The position numbers were made by a program, and so were the translations under genes. A DNA stretch of 12,388 bases from assembly GCA_045118955.1 (NCBI GenBank), contig JBGVKB010000027.1:1-12388 (forward strand), written 5' to 3'. The DNA is from SFJ001 sp045118955 (lineage in GTDB: Bacteria > Bacillota > Clostridia > Oscillospirales > Ruminococcaceae). Shown here piece after piece: positions 1 to 5,558 of this stretch. Below the pieces are notes generated by a model that was given only the letters and a program-made list of their open reading frames with translations, was not told where the DNA came from and did not search any database. Position 1 is the first letter of the stretch; each line of letters opens with the position of its first letter.

Positions 1-1349
1 CCGCAGCCCAGCGTGATCACCAGATCCCCCGGCTGGGCGTTGGCCTTGATGTAGTCGGCGGCCTCTGCCAGACCGGGCACCACCACCGCGCCCGGGATCA
101 GTGCGGCCAGATCCTCGCTCTTCACGCTGCCGTCGTCCACTTCGCGGCTGCCCATGATGGGGGTCAGCACCACCCGGTCGGCCATGCCCAGCACGTCGGC
201 GAAGTCCTTCAGCAGGGTGCGGGTGCGGCTGTAGGTGAAGGGCTGATGCACCGCCCACACCTTCGCGCCCTCGGCGCGCATGGCCTTGGCGGTGAACAGG
301 GTGGCCGACACCTCGGCGGGGTGGTGGGCGTAGTCGTCCACCACGGTGGCGCCGTTCACCTGGCCCAGCACCTGGAAGCGCCGGGCGGTGCCGGTGAAGT
401 GCTCGGCGGCGCGGGCGGCGTCCTCGGGGTCGAGGTGCAGCACCCGCACGCAGCAGCACATGGCCAGCGCGTTGTAGATGTTGTGGTAGCCGGGCGCGCC
501 CATGCGGATGTGGGTGAAGAACATATCCTGCTCGGTCACGTCGAACTCATAGAAGCCGGGCTTGTACATTTTGATGTTCACCGCCCGGTAGTCCGCGCCC
601 TCGGTCTCGATGGCGAAGGTGCGCACGGTGCGGTCCAGCGTGCTGACCACGTCCCGGGTGTTGGGGTCGTCCATGTTGGCGATGACCATGTGGCTGGTGA
701 GCAGGGCGAAGCGGCGGAAGGCGAACTTCAGGTTGCTCATGGTGCCGAAGTAGTCCAGATGGTCGTTGTCGATGTTCAGGATGACCGACACATAGGGGGC
801 CAGATGCAGGAAGGTCTCGGAGAACTCACAGGCCTCCACCACGATCTCGGTGCCGGTGCCGGTCTTGCCGTAGCCGCCGATCAGGGGCAGCTTGCCGCCG
901 ATGACCGCGGCGGGGTCGCGGCCGGCCAGCTCCAGCAGGGTGGTGATGAGGCTGGTGGTGGTGGTCTTGCCGTGGGTGCCCGACACGCAGATGCTGCTGC
1001 GGTACATCCGGCTCACATAGCCCAGCATGACGCTGCGCTCGACGCAGGGGATGCCCCGGCGGCCGGCCTCCTGAATTTCGGCGTTGTCCTCGTGGATGGC
1101 GGCGGAGTAGACCACCAGATCCGCGCCCAGAACGTTCTCGGCCTTGTGCCCCATGTAGACGGTCAGGCCCATGGCGCGCTCCGCGTCGATGATGGAACCC
1201 TCGTTCACATCGCTGCCTGTGATCTCGTAACCCTTGGAGTGCAGGATCTGCACCAGCGGGTACATACCGCTGCCGCCGATGCCGATGAAATGCATCCGGC
1301 GCACGTTGTTCAGAATGCTGCCATCAAAGATGCCGGTAAACTGTGCCAT
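1..1349 (-). CDS. murC: UDP-N-acetylmuramate--L-alanine ligase MurC (partial, C-terminus cut by window edge)
   Basis: MurC is the cytoplasmic ATP-dependent ligase that adds L-alanine to UDP-MurNAc, the first amino-acid addition in the peptidoglycan stem peptide. Reading the minus strand from ATG at 1349 gives about 449 residues with the three-domain Mur ligase order: a UDP-binding Rossmann start with HFIGIGGSGM (20-29), the ATP P-loop GTHGKTTTT (124-132), EACEFSETFL (172-181, the EACE form I associate with clostridial MurC), NIDNDHLDYFG (192-202), YHNIYNALA (288-296) and the C-terminal VVDDYAHHP (336-344). It stops at VITLGC, so probably only about 10-20 residues are missing off the edge. A GAGGT Shine-Dalgarno about 8 nt upstream supports the start. 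The neighbour dpaA is transcribed divergently. Assignment is very secure; most plus-strand reading frames across it are shadows. Confidence 0.97.
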   Translation of the reverse strand, partial: MAQFTGIFDGSILNNVRRMHFIGIGGSGMYPLVQILHSKGYEITGSDVNEGSIIDAERAMGLTVYMGHKAENVLGADLVVYSAAIHEDNAEIQEAGRRGIPCVERSVMLGYVSRMYRSSICVSGTHGKTTTTSLITTLLELAGRDPAAVIGGKLPLIGGYGKTGTGTEIVVEACEFSETFLHLAPYVSVILNIDNDHLDYFGTMSNLKFAFRRFALLTSHMVIANMDDPNTRDVVSTLDRTVRTFAIETEGADYRAVNIKMYKPGFYEFDVTEQDMFFTHIRMGAPGYHNIYNALAMCCCVRVLHLDPEDAARAAEHFTGTARRFQVLGQVNGATVVDDYAHHPAEVSATLFTAKAMRAEGAKVWAVHQPFTYSRTRTLLKDFADVLGMADRVVLTPIMGSREVDDGSVKSEDLAALIPGAVVVPGLAEAADYIKANAQPGDLVITLGC

Positions 1350-1371
1350 AGTCTTTTACCTCAAAGCAAGG

Positions 1372-1416
1372 GATGCGCCGCTGGGGGCGCATCGGGTGTA
1401 CGGCGGCTCGCCGCCG
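1372..1416 (-). promoter_or_regulatory. Two tandem hairpins in the murC 5' leader
   Basis: The stretch just upstream of murC holds two perfect inverted repeats. GATGCGCC (1372-1379) pairs with GGCGCATC (1386-1393) around a 6-nt loop, and CGGCGGC (1401-1407) pairs with GCCGCCG (1410-1416). Both lie in the transcribed leader if the TATAAT at 1443-1448 on the minus strand is the murC -10 box. Neither is followed by a U-run, so they do not look like intrinsic terminators; they may stabilise the mRNA or influence translation. The stems are directly visible; any function is inference. Confidence 0.55.
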
Positions 1417-1442
1417 CAGTGCGTTCTATTGTTGTCGATACC

Positions 1443-1471
1443 ATTATATAATTTTTGACCGCTGAAATAAA
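1443..1471 (-). promoter_or_regulatory. Candidate murC promoter
   Basis: On the minus strand a perfect -10 box TATAAT (plus coordinates 1443-1448) stands in the only AT-rich patch between murC and dpaA. With a 17-bp spacer the -35 would be TTTATT (1466-1471), a poor match. It would give a leader of roughly 85 nt carrying two hairpins. The sequence ATTATATAAT is palindromic, so a TATAAT is also present on the plus strand (1447-1452), but there I find no good -35 at 16-18 bp. Confidence 0.5.
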
Positions 1472-1494
1472 CAGGTTTGGGAAAAGTTTTTCCG

Positions 1495-1523
1495 CACCGC
1501 CGCCGCCGCCCCCGCATAGGATG
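1495..1523 (+). promoter_or_regulatory. Candidate sigma-K-type sporulation promoter for dpaAB
   Basis: CACC at 1495-1498, a 16-bp spacer, then CATAGGATG at 1515-1523 resembles the mother-cell sigma-K consensus (AC, 16-17 bp, CATAnnnTA), missing only the final A. It lies about 50 nt before the dpaA start. In Bacillus subtilis the dpaAB homologues (spoVFAB) are transcribed by sigma-K, which makes this reading plausible. With such short motifs a chance match cannot be excluded. Confidence 0.4.
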
Positions 1524-1574
1524 GCGCACAGGGCGGCACGGGGCTGCCCTGCTCAGGCGAAAGGGGCGGGGACG

Positions 1575-2360
1575 ATGAGGACATTCGCGGTGGTCGGGCA
1601 GGACGCCCGGGTGCAGGCGGCGGGCGGGATGCTGCGCCGCATGGGGTTTGAGGTGCTGGAGGCAGAGCAGCTTTACCGGGCGGACTACATCCTGCTGCCC
1701 ATGCCGCTGGAGGGCGACCGTGCGGGTCTGGCACAGCTTCTGCGGGCGGCGAAGCCGGGCACCATCGCCTTCGGCGGGCGGGTCAGCCCGGCGGCACAGC
1801 AGGCGGCGCAGGACGCAAGGATCTGCCTGCTGGACTACTTTCAGCGGGAGGATCTGGCGCTGCTGAACGCGGTGCCCACCGCCGAGGGCTGTCTGCAGCT
1901 CCTGATGCAGCACCGCACCCGCACCCTGTGGGGCAGCCCGGTGACCGTGCTGGGCTACGGACGGGTGGGGCAGGCGGTGGCGCGGCGGCTGCACGCGCTG
2001 GGCGCGGTGGTGACCGTGGCGGCCCGCAGCGCGCCCCAGCGGGCGCTGGCACAGGCGGACGGCTGCCGCGCGGTGCGCCTTGAGGAGCTGGCGGAGGTGC
2101 TGGGCGGCTGCGACGCGGTGGTAAACACCGTCCCCGCCATGGTGCTGGACGGCGGGCGGCTGGCGCTGCTGCCGCCGAACAGCCTGGTGGTGGATCTGGC
2201 CAGCAGCCCCGGCGGCACCGACTTTGAGGCGGCGCGGGCGCTGGGTCACACTGCCCTGCACGCCCTGAGCCTGCCCGCCCGCTGCGCCCCGGTGACCGCC
2301 GGGGAGCTGGTGGCACGGGCGGTGTACGCCATGCTGCAAGAAAGGGGAGAGCTGATTTGA
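1575..2360 (+). CDS. dpaA: Dipicolinate synthase subunit A (SpoVFA)
   Basis: DpaA works with DpaB in the mother cell to oxidise the lysine-pathway intermediate derived from aspartate semialdehyde and pyruvate to dipicolinic acid, which is loaded into the spore core and underlies heat resistance. The 261-residue product follows B. subtilis SpoVFA motif by motif as I recall it: AVVGQDARVQ near the N-terminus, YFQREDLALLNAVPTAEG mid-protein, a dinucleotide-binding VLGYGRVGQAVARR and VVDLASSPGGTDFEAA. It is some 30 residues shorter than the Bacillus protein, mostly in the N-terminal domain. I chose ATG 1575 because the conserved AVVGQDAR begins right after it and an AAAGGGG ribosome-binding site precedes it; the frame stays open back to 1455, but that extension is proline-rich low-complexity sequence. 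dpaB overlaps its stop by 4 nt. Confidence 0.93.
   Translation: MRTFAVVGQDARVQAAGGMLRRMGFEVLEAEQLYRADYILLPMPLEGDRAGLAQLLRAAKPGTIAFGGRVSPAAQQAAQDARICLLDYFQREDLALLNAVPTAEGCLQLLMQHRTRTLWGSPVTVLGYGRVGQAVARRLHALGAVVTVAARSAPQRALAQADGCRAVRLEELAEVLGGCDAVVNTVPAMVLDGGRLALLPPNSLVVDLASSPGGTDFEAARALGHTALHALSLPARCAPVTAGELVARAVYAMLQERGELI
2340..2359 (+). promoter_or_regulatory. dpaB ribosome-binding site with TTG start
   Basis: GAAAGGGGAGAGCTG (2340-2354), two bases, then TTG (2357-2359). The GGGGAG core sits about 7 nt before the TTG, which decides the start of dpaB because no ATG or GTG in frame lies near the conserved N-terminus. The same 15 bases at the same distance precede the GTG-started gene at 9154. 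Confidence 0.7.
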
Positions 2361-2938
2361 ATCAGGAGGAACGTACCGTAGCATTTGCCCTGTGCGGCAG
2401 CTTCTGCACCTTTGAGGCGGTGCTGCCGCAGGTGCAGCGGCTGATGAAGCTGGGCTGGCGGGTGCTGCCGGTGATGAGCTTCAACGCGGCGGGTCTGGAC
2501 ACCCGCTTCGGCCGCGCCGAGGACTGGAAGGCGCGCCTGTACGAGATCACCGGTCTGCGGCCCATCGAGACGCTGCAGGGGGCCGAGCCGCTGGGACCGC
2601 AGAATCTGGCGCAGGCCATGGTGGTGGCGCCCTGCACCGGGGCGACGCTGGCGCGGCTGAATCTGGGGCTGAGCGACACCCCGGTGACGCTGGGCGCAAA
2701 GAGCCTGCTGCGCCGGGGCTGCCCGGTGGTGCTGGCGCCCTCCACCAACGACGGGCTGGGGGCGAGCGCGGCGAATCTGGCAGGGCTGATGGGCCGCAAG
2801 AACCTGTACTTTGTGCCCTTTGCGCAGGACGATTACCTGCGCAAGCCCAACAGCCTGCAGAGCGACTTCACCCTCATCCCGGACACGCTGGAGCAGGCCA
2901 TGCGGGGGCGGCAGCTCCACCCGGTGCTGCTGAGCTGA
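2357..2938 (+). CDS. dpaB: Dipicolinate synthase subunit B (SpoVFB), flavoprotein fold
   Basis: This is the second subunit of dipicolinate synthase, a member of the flavoprotein (UbiX/PpcD-like) superfamily. The 193-residue length is close to SpoVFB (about 200). Visible hallmarks are the N-terminal FALCGSFCTFEAV, the central VVAPCTGATLARLNLGLSDT with the Cys-Thr-Gly nucleotide loop, and the C-terminal APSTNDGLGASAANLA followed by RKNLYFVPFAQDDYLRKPNS, all typical of DpaB as I know it. It starts at TTG 2357, overlapping the dpaA stop by 4 nt (TTGA), so the two subunits are translationally coupled and probably made in equal amounts. A strong hairpin terminator follows within about 15 nt, so the operon holds only these two genes. 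The lysine-pathway genes that supply its substrate are not here. Confidence 0.93.
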   Translation: MNQEERTVAFALCGSFCTFEAVLPQVQRLMKLGWRVLPVMSFNAAGLDTRFGRAEDWKARLYEITGLRPIETLQGAEPLGPQNLAQAMVVAPCTGATLARLNLGLSDTPVTLGAKSLLRRGCPVVLAPSTNDGLGASAANLAGLMGRKNLYFVPFAQDDYLRKPNSLQSDFTLIPDTLEQAMRGRQLHPVLLS

Positions 2939-2944
2939 GGCGGC

Positions 2945-2997
2945 AAAAACGAACACAGGCGCGGCCCGGTGCGGGCTGCGCCTGTGCTTGTGTGTTT
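2945..2997. terminator. Bidirectional intrinsic terminator between dpaB and ndoA
   Basis: A 15-bp stem (2954-2968 with 2972-2986, one G-T pair, 3-nt loop GTG) lies between the convergent dpaB and ndoA genes. Five A residues at 2945-2949 give a U-tract, after a short spacer, for transcripts coming from ndoA on the minus strand. On the plus side the tail is only moderately T-rich (2988-2997). The position and strength of the stem make two-way termination likely, better on the minus strand. Confidence 0.82.
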
Positions 2998-3011
2998 GAC
3001 CGGGGCCGGGC

Positions 3012-3362
3012 TTACAGCCCCGAAAGCCCCACGCTGACCCCCAGCGCCTCGTTGACCCGCTGCTGGTCGGCGGGGGTGATCTGGCCGGCGCGCTCCCGCA
3101 GGCGGCGCTTGTCCAGCGTGCGGATCTGCTCCAGCAGCACCACGCTGTCCCGGGCAAGGCCGCAGTCGGCGGCGCGGATGTTGATGTGGGTCGGCAGGCG
3201 GTTTTTGTCCTGCCGGCTGGTGATGGCCGCGGCGATGACCGTGGGGCTGTGCCGGTTGCCCACGTCGTTCTGCAGGATGAGCACCGGGCGCACGCCGCCC
3301 TGCTCCGAGCCGACTACGGGGCTTAGATCCGCGTAGAACACTTCTCCTCTATGCACTTCCAT
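3012..3362 (-). CDS. ndoA: MazF/NdoA (EndoA)-family endoribonuclease toxin, without adjacent antitoxin
   Basis: The 116-residue product is a sequence-specific, ribosome-independent mRNA interferase of the PemK/MazF fold. It is strikingly close to B. subtilis NdoA (MazF), which cuts at UACAU: RGEVFYADLSPVVGSEQGG (5-23), RPVLILQND (25-33), AAAITS (44-49), LPTHINI and RDSVVLLEQIRTLDKRRL. Arg25 and Thr48, the residues implicated in catalysis in the Bacillus enzyme, are both present, so it should be active. A GGAGG site about 10 nt upstream supports ATG 3362. It lies 63 bp downstream of acpS on the same strand and probably shares its transcript. In B. subtilis the order is acpS-ydcC-alr-ndoAI-ndoA; here ydcC, alr and the antitoxin ndoAI are all missing between acpS and the toxin. 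Confidence 0.95.
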   Translation of the reverse strand: MEVHRGEVFYADLSPVVGSEQGGVRPVLILQNDVGNRHSPTVIAAAITSRQDKNRLPTHINIRAADCGLARDSVVLLEQIRTLDKRRLRERAGQITPADQQRVNEALGVSVGLSGL

Positions 3363-3425
3363 GTAACTCTGCCCTCCAAACTGTATTGATGTCTGTGGCA
3401 GTAGTATGGGCGGTGCGGAGGCGGG

Positions 3426-3800
3426 TTATACCGTCTCCAGCACCGCAAAGGCCAGCGCGTACTCCCCCTCATGGGTGAGGGACAGGTGGGCGGCAAGGCC
3501 ACGGTCGGCCAGAAACTGCGCCGCCGTGCCCGAGAGCCGGTAGTACGGCGCGCCGCTCTCCCGGCGCAGCACCTGAATGTCCGCCATGGCGAAGGCCCCG
3601 ATGCCCACCCCGGCGGCCTTCAGAAAGGCCTCCTTGGCGGCAAAGTTGGCGGCGGCGCCGGACAGCCGCGCAATGCCGGTGCGGCCGTCCAGCATGGCCC
3701 GCTCCTCCGGGCCGTAGACCCGGCGCAGGAAGGCCGGGCTGGCAAGCCCCTTTTCCATCCGGGCGATGCGGCACAGGTCGGTGCCGATGCCTGCGATCAT
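3426..3800 (-). CDS. acpS: Holo-[acyl-carrier-protein] synthase AcpS
   Basis: AcpS moves the 4'-phosphopantetheine arm from coenzyme A to a serine of acyl carrier protein, activating fatty-acid synthesis. The 124-residue length is typical. The two metal/CoA-binding signatures are intact: GIGTDL with Asp8 (4-9) and FAAKEAFLKAAG with Glu57 (53-64); a LSLTHEGEYALAFA C-terminal strand completes the fold. I chose ATG 3800 because MIAGIGTDL is the standard start and an AAGGGAG ribosome-binding site lies about 8 nt upstream; the frame remains open to 3917, but that extension crosses the promoter and a hairpin. ndoA follows 63 bp downstream. The gene has its own vegetative-type promoter, divergent from ireB. 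Confidence 0.96.
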   Translation of the reverse strand: MIAGIGTDLCRIARMEKGLASPAFLRRVYGPEERAMLDGRTGIARLSGAAANFAAKEAFLKAAGVGIGAFAMADIQVLRRESGAPYYRLSGTAAQFLADRGLAAHLSLTHEGEYALAFAVLETV

Positions 3801-3825
3801 GGGCGTCACTCCCTTGTCTTGGTTT

Positions 3826-3842
3826 CGCCCCCGTCGGGGGCG
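3826..3842 (-). promoter_or_regulatory. Hairpin in the acpS 5' leader
   Basis: CGCCCCC (3826-3832) pairs with GGGGGCG (3836-3842) around a 3-nt loop, about 25 nt before the acpS start and inside the transcript expected from the promoter at 3861-3889. No U-run follows. The transcript strand shares GCGCCCCC with the hairpin in the murC leader. Structure is visible; role unknown. Confidence 0.55.
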
Positions 3843-3860
3843 CGAAGAATGCATACATTT

Positions 3861-3889
3861 ATTATAAAGCATCCGGCGGGCGGTTTCCA
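3861..3889 (-). promoter_or_regulatory. acpS-ndoA promoter, sigma-A type
   Basis: On the minus strand, -35 TGGAAA (plus coordinates 3884-3889), an exact 17-bp spacer and a perfect -10 TATAAT (3861-3866). Transcription would begin near 3854, giving a leader of about 54 nt before the acpS ATG. Confidence 0.75.
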
Positions 3890-3926
3890 GCCCCGGTGAA
3901 ATTTGCATGATTTGCACCCCGTACGG

Positions 3927-3955
3927 TTGCGCCCGTGCCCGAAACCGTGTATAAT
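3927..3955 (+). promoter_or_regulatory. ireB promoter, sigma-A type
   Basis: -35 TTGCGC (3927-3932), 17-bp spacer and perfect -10 TATAAT (3950-3955). It is divergent from the acpS promoter, with the two -35 boxes under 40 bp apart. The leader before ireB would be about 70 nt; I see no strong structure in it. Confidence 0.78.
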
Positions 3956-4034
3956 GAAAAGCAAATCAGGCAAACCTGCCAAGAGGGCCATCGGGCGGCG
4001 AGGCCGCTCAAAAACAGACGAGGAGGGCTGCACC

Positions 4035-4280
4035 ATGGCGGACAAAACCGCGATCTTTTCCATTTACGACGACCGGGACGAGCAGATCCGCGCTGCGGTG
4101 CAGGAGGTCTACGACGCCCTGAAGGAGAAGGGCTACAACCCCATCAACCAGCTTGTGGGCTACATCCTGTCCGAGGATCCCACCTACATCACCACCTACA
4201 AGAATGCCCGCAGCATCATCCGCAAGGTGGATCGGGACGACCTGCTGCAGTCGCTGCTGCGCAACTATCTGGAGTTGTAA
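4035..4280 (+). CDS. ireB: IreB-family regulatory phosphoprotein (UPF0297/YrzL)
   Basis: IreB-family proteins are small cytoplasmic dimers. In Enterococcus faecalis IreB is phosphorylated on N-terminal threonines by the PASTA kinase IreK and modulates cell-wall stress and cephalosporin tolerance. The 81-residue product has the family core VYDALKEKGYNPINQLVGYILSEDP in its middle, then TYKNARSIIRKVDRDDLL, with Thr5 in the N-terminal tail as a candidate phosphosite. ATG 4035 is chosen because AGGAGG (4021-4026) lies 8 nt upstream and the upstream open frame shows no conservation. The gene has its own promoter and a terminator 25 nt after its stop, so it is a single-gene unit, whereas in Firmicutes it is commonly next to alaS and the ruvX homologue. 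Family assignment is firm; the role in this organism is inferred. Confidence 0.93.
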   Translation: MADKTAIFSIYDDRDEQIRAAVQEVYDALKEKGYNPINQLVGYILSEDPTYITTYKNARSIIRKVDRDDLLQSLLRNYLEL

Positions 4281-4304
4281 ACTTTTTCTGAATATCGCCA
4301 AAGC

Positions 4305-4338
4305 AAGGGCCTTCCCCGCCGCGGGGGAGGCCCTTTTT
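4305..4338 (+). terminator. Intrinsic terminator after ireB
   Basis: A 13-bp stem (4306-4318 with 4322-4334, one T-G pair, 3-nt loop) is followed directly by T residues to 4338. It separates ireB from the glycosyltransferase operon, and its T-run stops one base before the -35 box of that operon's promoter. Confidence 0.93.
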
Positions 4339-4339
4339 G

Positions 4340-4368
4340 TTGCATTATATGCAGTATTTGCGTATAAT
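4340..4368 (+). promoter_or_regulatory. Promoter of the glycosyltransferase operon, sigma-A type
   Basis: -35 TTGCAT (4340-4345), 17-bp spacer and perfect -10 TATAAT (4363-4368), with a start expected near 4375 and a leader of about 35 nt. It is the best vegetative promoter in the window and the only one I can find for the seven genes that follow. Confidence 0.85.
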
Positions 4369-4409
4369 AAAAGTGACTATGGACTTTTTTAGGAAAGCGG
4401 GGGAGCGGT

Positions 4410-5513
4410 ATGCCGCCCATTCGGGTGCTGCAGGTGGTGCCGGCCATGAACGCCGGCGGTATGGAGACCTTTATCATGAACGTCTACCGTGCCATCGACC
4501 GGGAACAGGTGCAGTTTGATTTCCTGTACCACTACGATATGCCCTGCTTTTATGACGAGGAGATCGAACGGCTGGGCGGGCGCATCACCAAGCTCACCGT
4601 CCGGCAGGACAACGACCTGCCCGGCTACCTGCGGGCGCTGCGGGCGTTTTTCACCGCCCACCCGGAGTACCGGGTCATTCACGGGCACTACAGCGGCTTT
4701 GGAATGTTCTACAACCCCATCGCCAAGCGCTGCGGCATCACGGTGCGCGCCGGCCACAGCCACAACACCAACTATGAGAAAAACCTCGTGGGCACGCTGG
4801 ACCGCTGCATGAGCGCCTTCTTCTCCGCCGGGCTGACCCACCGCTTCGCCTGCGGGCAGGAGGCGGGCCGGGCGCTGTACGGCGGCAAGGCGTTCACCTT
4901 CCTGCCCAACGGGGTGGACGCGGCGGCCTTCGCCCCCGACCCGGCGGTGCGCGCTGCCCTGCGCGCCGAGCTGGGCGTGGGGGAGGACGGGCTGCTGCTG
5001 GGGCACATCGGGCGCTTCTGCCAGCAGAAGAACCACGGCTACCTCATCGACATCTTCCGCCGGATCAAGGCCCGCCGCCCGGGCGCGAAGCTGGTGCTGC
5101 TGGGGCAGGGCGAGACGCTGGACGCGGTGCGCGCCGCGGCGGCCGACCTGGGGGACGCGGTGGTGTTCGCCGGGGTACGCGCCAACACCCGGGACTACTA
5201 CGCCGCCATGGACGCCTTCCTGCTGCCCAGCCTGTTTGAGGGGCTGCCGGTGGTGCTGGTGGAGGCGCAGGCCGCGGGTCTGCCCTGCTTTGTGTCCGAC
5301 ACGGTGGACAAAACGGTGGACTTTGGCGGCAATATGCAGTTTTTGCCGCTGGGTCAGCCGGATGCGTGGGCGGATGCGGTGTGCGGCTCGCCCCTTGCCC
5401 GGGCGCAGGACGCACTGGAGCGCACCCGCGATGCCGGGTACGACATCCGCACCACCGCCGCAAAGCTGCAGCAGTTTTACCTGACCGAATACGAACACGC
5501 CCCCGCACGGTGA
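4410..5513 (+). CDS. GT4-family glycosyltransferase (EpsF-like), first gene of the operon
   Basis: This is a 367-residue retaining GT-B enzyme that should transfer a sugar from a nucleotide donor to a growing glycan at the cytoplasmic face of the membrane. The N-terminal acceptor domain opens with RVLQVVPAMNAGGMETFIMN (5-24), the glycine-rich loop typical of EpsF-type exopolysaccharide transferases, and has GHSHNTNYEKN (115-125). The donor domain shows LPNGVD (165-170), GHIGRFCQQKNH (198-209) and the catalytic/nucleotide EX7E pair at Glu277 and Glu285 in SLFEGLPVVLVEAQAAG. No signal peptide or membrane segment is seen. A GGGGGAG site about 5 nt upstream supports ATG 4410. Donor and acceptor cannot be read from sequence. 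The next gene follows after 45 bp. Confidence 0.88.
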   Translation: MPPIRVLQVVPAMNAGGMETFIMNVYRAIDREQVQFDFLYHYDMPCFYDEEIERLGGRITKLTVRQDNDLPGYLRALRAFFTAHPEYRVIHGHYSGFGMFYNPIAKRCGITVRAGHSHNTNYEKNLVGTLDRCMSAFFSAGLTHRFACGQEAGRALYGGKAFTFLPNGVDAAAFAPDPAVRAALRAELGVGEDGLLLGHIGRFCQQKNHGYLIDIFRRIKARRPGAKLVLLGQGETLDAVRAAAADLGDAVVFAGVRANTRDYYAAMDAFLLPSLFEGLPVVLVEAQAAGLPCFVSDTVDKTVDFGGNMQFLPLGQPDAWADAVCGSPLARAQDALERTRDAGYDIRTTAAKLQQFYLTEYEHAPAR

Positions 5514-5558
5514 CCCGCCGGGCGGCGGCGAATGGATGATAAAAGGAGGGGACAAGCC

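Noticed and set aside
246..1451. A 401-codon plus-strand open frame over murC
   Set aside because: The minus strand encodes a complete set of MurC motifs over the same bases, so this is a shadow frame.
1447..1452. Plus-strand TATAAT as a vegetative dpaA promoter
   Set aside because: It results from the palindrome ATTATATAAT, and no reasonable -35 box lies 16-18 bp upstream on the plus strand.
1455..1574. A longer dpaA N-terminus starting at 1455
   Set aside because: The extension is a proline-rich low-complexity run covering the probable promoter, has no ribosome-binding site, and homologues begin at the AVVGQDAR strand.
3363..3425. A possible small antitoxin gene between acpS and ndoA
   Set aside because: Only 63 bp are available, far too few for a MazE/NdoAI-type protein, and no start with ribosome-binding site is seen there apart from that of ndoA.
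3801..3917. A longer acpS N-terminus starting at 3917
   Set aside because: It would cover a perfect sigma-A promoter and the leader hairpin; the conserved protein begins at MIAGIGTDL with its own ribosome-binding site.
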